Source of the DNA: Holacanthus passer
Lineage: Eukaryota > Chordata > Actinopteri > Pomacanthidae
Length of the DNA: 64,000 nucleotides
Assembly (NCBI GenBank): GCA_025331565.1
Contig: JAFREQ010000069.1
Location: 558,001-622,000, forward strand
Reading direction: 5' to 3'
Of this stretch, positions 1 through 13,400 are shown piece after piece. The notes below the pieces were generated by a model. The model searched no databases. It had not been told where the DNA came from and worked only from the letters and a program-made list of their open reading frames with translations. A program made the position numbers and the translations under genes. Every line of letters starts with the position of its first letter. Position 1 is the first letter of the stretch.

Positions 1-2439
1 ATTCTCACACTATTGAGTGAAACATTTCTCCCTTTCACAATGTTATTTATGCAAGTGACATGTTGGCAAAGACACCAACTAGTTTTTGTGTAGTAGTGAA
101 TGCCTGTGTGCATGTGAGTGAGTGAACTATGTGCATAGAAGGGTTGATTTTTTGAGAAAAATATATATATAATATATATAATACTACTCTTTAAATGTAA
201 ATATTGTGATAATGGTGAAAAACAGTATATCGTGACACCCCTGAATCCACTGATTACACTAGCTGCACATTCAGACATATGCATGGATGTGCCTTTCACA
301 TAATGTAGCTCTTAGAATGCTGATTAGTATATTTTTGAGATAAACATTCATTCGAATGCATCAGTGCCTTGTTTAAAACAAGCCAAACAACACTCCAAAT
401 GTAATATAACCAGTGGCAATCTATTCTATCTATGCATGGTCCTGGTGTGTACAGCAAACTACTTTAAATGCTGCATTCTTTGTACTGTATGTGATGTGTA
501 GCTGAGGATTTTTTCTAAAAAGCCCTGTGTGATGAACTTGTTGTTGGGGTCAGTTCACTCGTAATTCAATCAATTCAGGAAATTATATTCACTTTCAGAC
601 AATATGCAAGAAAACGTATGCGACATCAAAAGTGTCTTTGTACTCAGACTATTAAAAACTGATGTTAAATAATGAAAACCCTGGCTTTTTTCACATTTTT
701 GTCCCACTAGTGGTGAGCCTCAGGAAATTGATGGCACTCGGTCTATGTTTCCAACTCTAGTCCAGAGCATGATATGTGTGACAATTACTGTCCAGATCAC
801 CATGATATAACCATATATCATGTCATATCTTGGAATATTACCGGCACCTGTTGATCGCCATGACAGTGTGACGCCATTGGTAGAATTGTATATTGCACCA
901 CCCACATGCTCATCCTGCTCCTTTTCGGCGAGGCCCACTTCATGCACTTGCACAAGATACACAAAAGGAGACCCACTCATGCAAGAAGACCTCCATAGCC
1001 ATAATAAAGGTCTAAATCTCTATAGAGAACTTTTAAAGATGGCCAGTTGTGGGGTGTGTAATGAACACTGGCGGCTGGAGGGCTCACAAAATGCTGCCTT
1101 AGACTGAATTGTTTCAAAATGGTTCATGAAATGATTGATAGCATTGTGAACTGGCCCCAACTCTGTCAGATATTAAATAGTCACTAAATAAATACATATT
1201 TGCAGTGTTTTCTGTCTTCAGTGGATGCACATTGCAAGGACACAGACAAGTCATGACTAAACATTATCTGTGAGCAACGATGGGATTCATTGGTCACACA
1301 CAATTCATTAGGAAGACTGTTTTTAAATTAAAGGTCATCACAGGCAGAAAGGAGGGGAGGGGCAAGTGGGAATTGTATGCAACATTTTTAATTTTTTTTA
1401 ATCTTTGCATTGGTGCTCTTTAGTCTTGTCTGGTGGTTGTGGTAAATGGAGAGCTCAAGTAAGGCAACCTTATAATCTTAACACCCTGTTACTGAAGTGC
1501 TTTCATTGTCTGAACTACAAAGATGGAAGTTGACTCATCGGTCACCTTTTTTTTCTCTCTAACCGTGGCTAGTCTCTCTCATATTTTGCACCCCTAAACA
1601 GAAACACCATAAATTATATATTGCATGAGCCCAAACACAGCATTTTCAGCTGTGCTGTTTCTCTTCCATTTTACCTGCACATCGCCTGATACAGTCCTTT
1701 AGTCAATTAGGACAAACACAATTTGGCTGTTTTTACTGTGCCTGCATATTCATATCCCATCTTGGATAATTTTTAAGGATGAACTTGAACATGTCTCACA
1801 TATATGTGTGTGGCTTCATGAGCTTATAGTGTCACTTGTGCTGCTAGCATTGTAGCATGGAGGAAGCACCAAATCATGTGATTTCTTTAATTTTCACATG
1901 TAAAACATTGGATGTGTTTATGAATAGTGATCATTTGAATGTCACTCTAAAGCACACACAGAGGTACTTGATGCTGACAGGTTACTCACTTTCTTCCTAC
2001 TGTGCATCAAGGTAACACCTGTTTTTCAGTTAAAGTTGTTAAGCAGTACATTGTTGTCAGACTCCAACTCTACTCTACTCCACTCTTTCCTTCCATTGTA
2101 AGATGTGTATTACATTTGTACTTAGAATTTAGATAATGTAACTGAAAGTAAATGGGGAGACAGATTGATGGACAGACACTAGACTGATAATTTAGAATAA
2201 AGGGATGGACACAATTATATAATGTTATACAGACCTAGACAATACATCAGTCCTGCAAAAATACAGCCATTGTGTTTTGAGGCTTATAATATTTCCTGCT
2301 TTTTTACTCCTCTCTAAGATGTTCATGCTAACTTACTTATAGTGTGGAGGATAAAATAACAGGTCTCCTGTTTTCATCCTCATCTCTTTGGTAGCTTAAC
2401 ATGGTTTCATAACACCATGTCACTCTTGTCCACTTAATC

Positions 2440-2910
2440 TTCATCTTCTCCTTTCAGTTCATCCACCTTTCCATCCACTCTGCCTCTCTCTTTAGCTTCT
2501 CGTGCTGCTGCTACCGCTCTGCTATCACCCTCTTCATCTTTTGCACTCTCATCACCTTGTTTGTGCTAATCCTCTAACCCTCCTGTCATGTCCTTCTCGT
2601 CTTTCCTCCAACATACCTCTCCCTCCACTTCTCCCTCCTACTCCTCAACAATCTGTTTGTCCTCTTTCCTCATCCACATCCGCTATCCTATTCTTTTCTT
2701 TCCTCTCCCTTCTATTCCTTCTTACTCCTGGTTTTTCTACACATTTCTTCTCTTTTTTCTGTTAACTTTTCGATCCACTATCTGTGCTCTCCACAGCTCA
2801 CTTCCTTCTCCTTTTTTTCTTGTCATTTTTCTGTTCCTCACTTCCTTTTTTGTCACTCTTTCCTCCCATTTTCTTTACCTCTCTTCTCTTCTTCATTATT
2901 TATAAAACTG
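2440..2910 (+). repeat. Pyrimidine-rich (C/T) low-complexity tract
   Basis: About 450 bases in which the + strand is dominated by C and T (runs such as CTTCTCCTTT, TCCTCCAAC). It gives spurious Leu/Ser/Phe/Pro-rich open frames in two phases. It is not a simple tandem repeat. The opposite strand is purine-rich. Confidence 0.7.
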
Positions 2911-5900
2911 TTAAGCCTACATTGTCTACAGTGTTTGGTGCATGCATGAGTGTGTGCGTGCATGTGTGTTGAGGCATTGCTCATGTTGCTTCAGATCAGC
3001 TTGCACAAGGTCACAACCAAGGACTGAGAAAAAGTCAACCATCCTCACCCAGTCGCACAAACACTATGCTGCTGTATTTTTGTCCTACTGTGTGATGAAA
3101 GTCAACAGGTACAGCAGGTCCCTCTGGGTCTATTTTGTTATTGTCTGATGTGTGCTACGAATAGCCTTCCTAGATCAGCTGGTAAGTCTACCTGGTAATT
3201 AATCAAATCTCCAGGGGACGTGGTTTGAGAGGGATTTGCTTGATTTTGTTTTTGTGCTTCATTGAATACTCTTTGTCACATGAAGTCACATGATGCTCAA
3301 AATATACTAATTATAAAAGTAAAAAAGCAGAGAAAAATGCTTTAAAATGATGGGGCATGGGTCACAAAAGGACAAAATGCTTTCAAACACCACACAGTTA
3401 GAAGGAAGCCTGGTTTGCTGTCATCCTCAATAGTCCCAGTTCCATGTGATAACTAGTACTGTAAAGATGGGCTATGGACTAATGTTCAGATTAAGGATAG
3501 AAGTAATTAATTAATGTACTTCACCATTTTGTGCCAAAAGGAAATTAACACTGCTTCCAATTTGATCTTTGAAAGCATTATAATGAGCAAAGGCTTATTA
3601 CTTCAGTTGTTATTACTTTACTGTTTTTTCTTGGTAATGTATCACCACTGATCACACTACTGTCACTTTTATAGCCATACGCCAAATGATGTTTGTATAT
3701 ATGTGGAATCAGTGTGTGCAGCTCACTTGTGTAAAGCAGAGAAGGCCAATTACTGATCTTCATTGTGTCAGTAGATTTGAATAATTAAAATATCTGTAAC
3801 ACAGTAATACCTGTAATCTGATATACAGATACATAGATAGTAACACATTTAGTCCTGTGTCTGTTTATTTATGTCAGATCAGTCATTGGTAAACATAGCT
3901 CATACAAAAGTATGTTTGCATATTTAAGATTCCTGAACATCTCCAACACTAAGGACTTGACTTGAAGTTTCATGGTCTTAGTCATTGGATCCATTGACCC
4001 AGTTTTACAGTGGAACAAAAGTATTCAAATGACCATATAAATTTTGCGAAGCCACACTGCATCCATAGTCTACTGCTCATCCATTCGTTGGTATATGGTG
4101 TAATTTGGTTGATCCAGAGCTTCTGTTTGCACTCGTGTGGTTTACCTGGTTACATCAGCTGCTCTGGACTAAAGTATACCTTTTGTACCTTTATAAAAAA
4201 GTAATAAAACATTGATTGTACAATTGAAGACTTAAATATTTAGTGACAGTGTTTTGTCTCAGTTGATCGTGTTCACTGTAGTGAACATCAAATGAACACA
4301 TCTTATGAAGAAGCTGTGCTTGGTTGCAGTAACTAGATGATGCCCACAGTAGGTTAGTCACAGAGGCAGCTGAGCTGAGCTGAGAGACTCAGGGTGCATG
4401 TTTCTGTGTGCTGCTAATCTGTAATGTGAAGGTCAGTGTGAATGGCCATCCTGCTGCCTGGATTATCTCCAGGCCTTCTCACTTTTCACTGCTGTAGCAT
4501 CTCTCCTCTAAATCGCTGTGTGCGTTGATGTGTGTGTGCCTGTCTTCAGGATACAACACAGCAATGCATCAGCACTCTGCCGAATAACAGCTGACCTGTT
4601 GCCCAGTGTGTGGGGGAGGGGAGGGGGGCGGGATACCTCACTCTCCTCAGCTGACTCGAGCTCTTATAAAAAAACGTCAGTGTCATTTCAATGTGCCTCC
4701 TCTGTAGTGTATAGATCGTATGTATTATATATACTGCAGTATGTAGTATGTACTGTATGTTCACTGTGTTTTGGATGAGATACAGTGAATAAATATGTTT
4801 GACAGCCACAGTGATGATGATGATGTTTTTATCATTATGATAATAATGTAATGCAGGTTGATGTTCTTTCGTGCTGAGGGGAAAAAAAGAGAAAGCTTGA
4901 TGCCTCACAGGTACTGTCTCTTTCATATCTCTGTTCAAATGACCTCTGTATCATTATACCTCCCTCTCTCTATGAATAAAACCACCTTAAAGTTGTTTAT
5001 TTCTTGTTTACTCACTTCCATCATTACCATAAAGTGTATTGAAGTTTTGTTTTTCTGGGGTGTAGAGTCATTACTCATGAGTGTGTTTTATAGAAATGAA
5101 TGTAATTTGAAATCAACTCCTATGTGTTCAACACAAACAATAACAAAACAAGTTCATATCTGTAGTGGTTTGTAGAAGGACTATAGAGTGTGTGTGACTG
5201 AAGCAGCAGCACCTATATTTAACTTTCTTGCCTCGCGCTTCTTTGGAGCATAACCTTCTGCCCATTTTGTTTGATGACAGCACAGAGGCCAAAATGACAC
5301 ACTGTTTAAAGGTCCATCTTTTTTTGAGCCATTATATGAATGATTAAGTAAGGCCATTTTTATTGGGGCAGTATTTCAGTGGTCACCTTCATAGTGTGTG
5401 TTTATTTTGTTTTGTTTTGTTTATTACCAAAAGTATGTCAAACAAAATCCATAACTATATGCCTGCGTTGTCCGAACACTGTAATTTGTTCCTCCACAGA
5501 GAATACAGGCTTTGGTGTTGTAATGGTTTCTATTGTGAAAAGTTTTCAGATTATAAACACAGCCATGAAAAACTTCTGAAAGTACTCCTGCAGCCTTATC
5601 CTGATCCTCATTCTGATACACTTGGGTTATCTTTAAAATGGTTACTATTTGGTAGTACTCCAAGGGCTAGTTATTGTTATTACTATATGTCCTAGATCTC
5701 AGCATTTAACATTTGTAGTGGCCACTGGGCTCTGCCAGGATTGTGCCTTATTCTGCAGGTGCCATAGGCGGTGGAGAATGTATAGTATGGTGAGCTGATG
5801 TTGGCTAAACTGAGCTGAGACCTCCATGTACTGTGGTGGTTTGGAGGAAAGTATGAAGTGGCAGGACCTCCAAGTCTACCACACCTGTGGTTGTGACAGC

Positions 5901-6623
5901 CCTCTGGCCTGTTTGCTTGTGCCTTATTTCTTGCAGGTATAGGTAATTGTGCCCAATGCTCCCAGTCACTACATAAGCTTAAGACTCTGTCCATGCGCTT
6001 TATTTAGTTCTTTTATCATTTAATCCCACCTACATTCAAACACCAAATTTCCCATGCATTCACTCACTTACATCATTGGCCTTACTGACTTTCACATTCC
6101 CATCTCTTTTTACAATTTAAGTTATGTTTTGTCATTTTTATCTCCCTTTGTTTGCAATGGCTCTTCAAGGCTGTCATGATATGGTATTCTGTTGGACAAG
6201 TGGGATTCTTAGTTGCTGAGAAATGTGTGACAAGGGTCTTGCTCACAAGTGAGGTTAAGATTGAATACAAGATCAACAGGTGGATAAGTGTGGCTTCCAC
6301 AGTAATGGGTAACACAGTAAGGGTGTTGCACTGTACTGGATTGCTGTATTGAAAAGAGAGCTGAGCCTTAAGGCAAAGCTCTCAGTTTACCATTCAATCT
6401 ACTGTACGTTCAAACCGTCACCAGCTTTCGGTAGTGACCAAATAAATACCATTGTGGATAACAGCTGAGGAAAACTGTGTTCACAGCCACTGGGATGTGG
6501 ATCTGCGTATGGACTACGTTGTTTGTTGTCAAGGTGATGTTTGTTGCCAAGGTGAGGTCTGAAAATGGATGGCTGGATGGGTAGAAATGATAGACAAGCC
6601 ATGGAACTAACTAACATGAAATG

Positions 6624-6680
6624 TCCCCATTGTGGGACTAATAAAGATAAGATGAACCTTTATTCGTCCCACAGTGGGGA
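6624..6680. repeat. Inverted pair of LINE/SINE-like 3' tails
   Basis: A 15-base arm at 6624-6638 (TCCCCATTGTGGGAC) is matched, with one mismatch, by the reverse complement of 6666-6680. The 'TTTATTnGTCCCACAGTGGGGAAATT' type module recurs near 22325-22360 and 52255-52285. It resembles the 3' tail of a common fish retroposon; the family name is not certain. Confidence 0.55.
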
Positions 6681-7377
6681 AATTCACAAAAGTCACTCCT
6701 TTGAGCCAAATATAAAGGAATATCTTATCTTAAAACCCAAGTTGGACTGAAATTCCCATTTAAGGTTCGGTAGTTTTGCATGTTGCACAAGGGCAAGGAA
6801 AATTCCAGTTGTTCTGTTAATGCACCTTGTACCTCTGGCCACAAGTTTACCGTTGAGCGTGTTGTGCACAGTCAAAGTTTACATGATAATCTGATTACGG
6901 TTAATAAGATAGTTGGATGGGGTGCTGATAGGAATGGTCTATTAGTACTCTGAATGTGTTTCCCAACTGTGGGATGAATAAAGGTATACCTTATACTGTA
7001 AAATGTTTTTTACAGTTTGGATCTTATTCTTGTTTTGTGCTCATTTCGAGTTTACATTGTAATAACATAAGTTAAGTGCTGAGATCTGGGAACATATCAA
7101 CATTACTAAAGATAGGTGCAGTGGGTCAGGACCCTCAGGTTCATCAAACTTATTTGGAAGAGGAAACAAAGGTGAACAATAAAATTATTGCAGAAACTGT
7201 CCAGCATAATCATCCAGCCCTAAGAGAAAATTTAAGCTCTGCCTGGGACTAACAGCCCTCTAAAGAGACAGTTTCATATAGACACTGATGTGGCCTGGAT
7301 TAAATACCTTTTCCAATTATGTGGGCCCTGTACACAATCTAATAATGTATGTTTGTGTGTGTATGTGTGTGTTTCAG

Positions 7378-7461
7378 ACCGTGGAAAGGGCAGACAGAGA
7401 CAGGCCATTTTAGGAGAACACCCATCATCCTACAGTGATAACGGCTATGGTAAGACTAAGA

Positions 7462-7496
<35 letters not shown>

Positions 7497-10400
7497 TTAG
7501 AATTAGACTGGTAACTGAATCTGCTGCCTTACACAAGGCTGCTACTTCATCTACAGTCCCCATACCTCAGAGGTGAAACATGACACTCTCCTACACACAC
7601 ATACACACTCACAGACACACACACACCCATGGACACACACAATCACAATAGGTGTAGGTTGCCAGTTGTGTAATGGCCAGAGGTGCAGCAGTAAGTATAC
7701 CTTCACCTGCATTTTGAAACTGATCCCTTCCAGTTACACTCAATTTAAGCTCTCACAATGCACAGACACACTCGATGATGGTGAAATACCGTTCCTACAC
7801 TGCATGCATTCATCTGCCTCTTTATCTTTTTTCATCTGCACATGTACATCCACATATGCTGACATGTGGGTGCTTGTGATGCTTCGAATGTATAACACTC
7901 TTGTACACACTCACATATGACTGAATATTTCAGATTAGGAGGCTGGTGTTCTGTTTTCTTCCACAACATGTTTATTTATTAATTTATTCAAAAAGCTAAT
8001 TGATTCAAGATCACATCTCTTTAACAAAGATTATCAAGACAACATCATGTCTGCACTGTGATAAACAGCCTATAGTTAAATTAAACATTAAAAAACATAC
8101 CAATACATTAAACATACATACATAAATGAGTAGTTATGTTTCTTGGCTACATTGTCATGTGCTTATTGCTTTTATTTATCATGATTAACTGTCCAATCAC
8201 ACTCTGAGGCCTGAACAATGGTTAGAAGAATCTGGTTTAATGTATAAAGGCTGTCTGTCATTGAACAACAGATTGTTGTTTGGTTTTGGCGTGAATTATT
8301 CCTCTCTGTCGCAAAAAATCAAAAAACCATCCTTGCACCTCCTCATGAAAGCTGAACAACACTGAAATCCTATACACCTCTTTACTTTGTTTTCAGTCTT
8401 GTGATTTGATTTTAATGTGGCATGGAAAATTCATGTCCCATTGAAAAACAATTAATTCAGTTGTTAAAGGCAAAAGCTAAATAATCTTTCCTTTAAACAA
8501 ATGTTTTTCATTAAATTACAACACGGTAAACACATACACAAATGTCCTGCCCTGCTTCCTATGTTATGTTTTTGTTTCGTGCCATTCTCTGTGTTTCCTG
8601 TTTTATTTTATTTCTCCTAGAGATACTCATCCCAGATACCTTCACTTCCTGCCTTTGTGTGTTTCCCACCTGATTGATTGTCTGCCCTGCCCTGGTTTCC
8701 ACTGTGCCTCATTATACTCCCCTCTGTAGTGTATTTACTAAGTGTGTTCCCCTTTCTCTTTGCCAGTTCATCTTTGTACTTTGTTCAAGCTTGTTTTCCT
8801 AGTATTTTTGGTGTTTTGCTTTGTTTTCCTGGACCTTGACCTTGCTTGGTTTCGAACTTATGTTTCTTGCCTGCTCCCATTTGGATTTGTTTGCGGTTTG
8901 GACTGAATTCTATGGTCATGAACCTTGCCTGCTTGACTAACTTCTAAGTCTTTTTGTGCTTGCCTTTTTTTTAAATAAATAATTTGAATCGCACTGGCAC
9001 TGTCTCAGTGGTCTGCATTCGGGTCCAATCTCTTGTTTCCTGTTCCCGCTTACACAACTATGATAGTACGAACTGGCCAGTCATGCAGCAGATGCTGAAT
9101 TTGATGAACTGTATGACCTAATTTCAACCTTCCCGTGCCTTAAAGATTTTGGAGGAAGGCCTCATGTGCTGAAACAAAGAGAGGTAGTTCTGTCTGTGGG
9201 ATGCAGGGAAGTGTCCTCTAATGGCAAAGGAACTCTTCACTTGTGTGGGTTGCAGACTTCCTCAGCACCTCTTCACCTCAGCCTGTTTGTGATTCCCAAT
9301 TCATGAGCTGCAGGGGTAGCAGCTTTCCCCTCTTCCTATGCTGCAGCAATCCGATGAGCCCAAGCTGCAGCAGTCCCATGTGGCTGTGTTTCAGTAGTCT
9401 CCTGTTTCCCTGGCTCCGCCGGCTCACCTGCCAGTCTCCCTGTCACCAGCCTCCAGTTCTTCAGCCCTGTCGCTGGCCTCCTGCTCGGCTCTCCAGGTCA
9501 GCAGCTAATTGCTAATCGAAGGTCCTGACCTCCAGCCTCGTTGCCGGCCTCCAGAGCTGTCCCACTTATGTCACTGGCCTCCAGGTTGTCCTCCAGAGTG
9601 GCTCTGCACATCTGGCCATCTTCCTGCCCATCTTCTAGAGTGGCTCCACCCATCTGGTCATCCTCCTGTCAGCATCCTTTTCATCATCCAGAGCTGCTAT
9701 GTCCCTTTACTTTCCAGGCCTACCCTAGTGTTTTTCCAATGTTTTTGGCCTTTGCCTGGTTTTGAACTTTTGTTTCTTGCCTGCTCCCATTTGGATTGGT
9801 TTGCCTGTTTGGACCGCCTTCTCTGGTTTTGACCCTTGCCTGCCTCACCATCTCGGAAGTCTTTTGGACTTTTCCTTTTTTTTTGGAAAATACATCATTT
9901 GAACTGCATCAGCTCCACCTCCGTAGTCTGCAGTTGGGTCCATTCTCTTGTTTCCTGTTACCCTACTTGCACAAGTGTGACAATTAAAAGGTAATAGACA
10001 TATGTTATGTGTTGTATTGCCGCTAAGCCTGAGCTGCAGCAGTCCCTTGTGGCTGTGCTTCAGCAGCCTCCTGTTTCCCCAGCTCCACTGACTGACCCTC
10101 CAAGTTACATGGATTGTGTTTCTTAAAACAGACAGTAGCTGTTTGACTGTGATGAGGAGTACAAAAACCTGATAAAGAGACAGCATTGTTGTCATCTGCA
10201 CAAGCCAAAAGCACCTTATAACCAATGCGCCCATGAAAGCTGAGACAGAATAGACTTATGGAGTCAGGAAAATATTAAATACCTTCCTCTGCTCTCCCAA
10301 AAAGTCGGACCACCCTCCTTTCAACAAAAACCCTACCCTAAGTCTTCACCGTAACATTTAAAGATTTATGTTGTGGGGACTTTTAGGTGCATTTTGTCCC

Positions 10401-13400
10401 CATAAGGCAAGAATGAAATATGTCCGACATGAAACACTTTCAGCAATACATTTGGTAACAACTGTGGTTATGTTTTCAGTGATTAACATACATGTTTCTA
10501 ACCCAATGCAATGCTTATTACACTGACCCTAAAGTGTCATTTATTGATGTCTGTCCAGGTAAGTGGTCACTAGAGGGAAATGTGGGTCTTATTGAGTTCA
10601 GAGAAAAGAATTTAACCTTATCTGAATGATGTATGACTCCTCTGGCATAGAGGAGCCAGAGGAGTCATAGCATTCAGTAAACTTTTTTGAACTGAAGTGA
10701 ACAGAGAATCTCGACTCCTGTTGTCTCTGCCTCCTTAGGTCCACCCTGCCCCCTACTGCCTCTGCCCGGCAACAGCAGGTACAAGCTCACCTCAGTGGAT
10801 GTTCCAGACATGGTGTCCTACCCTCTGCCCCAGTCGTCATCCTCGTACTCTGGCCACGCCCCCAGCTCTGTTGCCATGGTGAGTGGCCTCCATCCATCCA
10901 AGATGAACTGCACCCGCATCTTTAACCTCTTCTGCCTCTATGGAAACATTGAGAAGGTAGGTGTAGGTGTGTGTGTATTTTCCTTTTCTTTAGGTTTTGC
11001 TGTTGTCTAGTAGATCAAGTTTAGAATGTATTTTTACTCAGGAGGACTACTACTACGACTTACATTGGAAGTACATTAGGAAGGAATGTCTTAATGGCCA
11101 GTATGAAGGAATAATTACAGCAAATATAACCTGCATCAAAGCTGATACCTGGCTATTGTCTTGAAAAACTCTGAGCCTGTCCTTTAATTACTCGTAACAA
11201 ATGTGTTTTTTATTGTTACATCTGAAAAGGTGAGTACGGCTTGATCATAACATATGTTGCTTGTACAAGACAGCTGTTAATTGTGAGTGTGTATGTGGTT
11301 GTAGGTAAAGTTTATGAAGAGTGTTCCTGGAACAGCATTGGTCGAGATGGGAGATGAGTATGCTGTGGACAGAGCCATCACACACCTCAACAGCATCAAG
11401 GTGTTCGGCAAGAGACTCAACGTCTGGTGAGGAGTAGATCAATACTTACACATACAAGCAATATTTTATTATTTCTCAAGTTTCGTATCTTTCACCATGT
11501 CTGGCCGTTACCCTGCCATGTGTGTCACAAAGGTTATTCATGTAAAAGTGAGTCAGATGTAATAAATCATACTAGATCCAAAATGTGTCACATCTATTTA
11601 CATCAGTGTTACAAATAGGGAGAAGGTTATCCGGCAAACTGATAAGACCACTTCACACAAACCATGAATTAAAGGGAAAGTCTGCCGATTTTCAACTGGC
11701 TTTGTATCATTGCAATGTGGGCAGTATATGCAAATGAACACGGTTTAACTTCCCTCAATGTTGCCTGTGCCCAGAGCTCCTTTGCATAAATAGACCATTG
11801 CAAGCCCAATATATAGATAGAGGATCTGTGGTTTTATAGGTTTTTAATGTCTTGATTTAAAAAAAATTTTTTTTTGCTTGTAACAGCCCAAAAGCGAATT
11901 GACTATGTTTGTATGTTATGTATCAGCATGAGCTGGTATAAACACTTAGTCACTGAGACGAATTGTCATCTCATCATACGAACCTGATTTGTGACATGTT
12001 GTGGATGTGTTCTGGATGTGTGTGTTAGTGTTTTTGCTCTTTTAGCAGACACATGGATTGATCAGATAGGTAACACAGGTGTTGTGTTGTGTTGTGTGTG
12101 TTGTGCAGTGTGTCGAAGCAGCATGCAGTGATCCCCAGTCAGGTGTTTGAGTTAGAGGATGGCAGCAGCAGCTATAAGGACTTTGCCATGACCAGGAACA
12201 ACCGCTTCAGCAGCGCCGGACAGGCCTCCAAAAACATCATTCAGCCTCCATCTGCAGTACTACACTATTACAATGTTCCCCCATGCATATCACAGGACCA
12301 CTTACTGAGGGTATGGTACTTCTGTTTAAAGTTTTAGTTTCAAATATAATGAACGTACTTAAATGTTGATATATAAAGTATGGATACATTGTTTCTTACA
12401 TTAAATCCACCCAGCTGAATGGCAGCTGAATGGCTAAACTATTGTTATTATATCAGGCCTTAAAAATCAGTCTACTCTTCTGAGTGTATATTGCGTAGTT
12501 TATTGTACATAGAAATGCATGCATGCCTTCATAAATATTGTTTATATCTTTTAATACATGCAAAAGGCAAATATTGGATATACATATTTACATGTATGAA
12601 AACATGCATAGTCCATTGTTCATCACCTGTTCATATATTTTAAGGCCATATATAACATTTTTGATATTAATATTAATAATTATTTTAAGTATCATCCTGC
12701 ATGTTTCATCATCAAATGAAATGAGCATGGTAGATTTCATATTAAAATCAGCTTTGGAAGCTGTATTAAACTGAATAGTAATATCATGATGCAGGGAGGG
12801 GCAGTGTTAACATGTCTTGCTGGGAACACAGAGCAACTTGTCTTTGTTGAAACCTACTTCAAGATGAGGCCATATGATGACTGAAGTTTGACATCTAAGT
12901 CTTGTCTAATGCCGTAATATTCATTCATTGGCTGCTGTGTCTGTTTTGGCAGCTGTGTACGGAGCACGACGTGCCTGGCTTCATCAAATTCAAGATGTTT
13001 GATGCCAAACGTAAGCAAACTTTCAATGTGTGACTTTTTATTAGGTTCTTGTTAATGTTTGTAAAATACATGTTCTCTTTTTGTAGTCACTGTGTGAAAA
13101 GATTGATATTTTTTACTTCTCTGTGTGAACTGATGAATTTGAAAGTGATGTAATTTTATTGATTCCACATTACTTCCACCTCTCACTCCCTCTCTTCTCT
13201 GTTGTTGTTGTTGTTGTTGTTTTTCACCTACCAACTGCTCTCTTTAATATCACCCATGTATCTCTCTCAGCCTCCTCTAAGACCATCTCTGGCTTGTTAG
13301 AGTTTGACAGTAAGACGGAGGCTGTGGAGGTTCTTACTGTTCTCAACCACTACCAGATCAGGATACCCAGTAAGCCTGTCTGAAAGACACCTTCTGTCAT

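Larger units (their letters stand above)
1..7377. other. Upstream intron/flank of hnrnpll, no exon recognised
   Basis: I see no convincing coding exon here. The next exon begins in mid-codon, so this stretch is probably a long intron of hnrnpll, and the RRM1/RRM2 exons lie further upstream or were missed. It holds a short (AT)n run near 155-180, a long pyrimidine-rich tract (about 2440-2910) and LINE/SINE-like 3' tails near 6624-6690 and 6930-6990. The short ORFs are scattered and show no family resemblance. Confidence 0.5.

Noticed and set aside
2502..2905. Overlapping Leu/Ser/Phe/Pro-rich frames
   Set aside because: They come from the pyrimidine-rich tract; two frames look equally 'coding', which is a mark of low complexity.
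4546..4938. 130-codon frame on the - strand
   Set aside because: No domain, no splice context and AT-rich codons; it looks like chance.
7573..7920. 115-codon frame starting with a Thr-His repeat
   Set aside because: The repeat is the CA-rich cluster; the rest has no family resemblance.
9243..9832. Pro/Cys/Ser-rich frames
   Set aside because: They lie in the retrotransposon remnant and show no gag or pol motifs.
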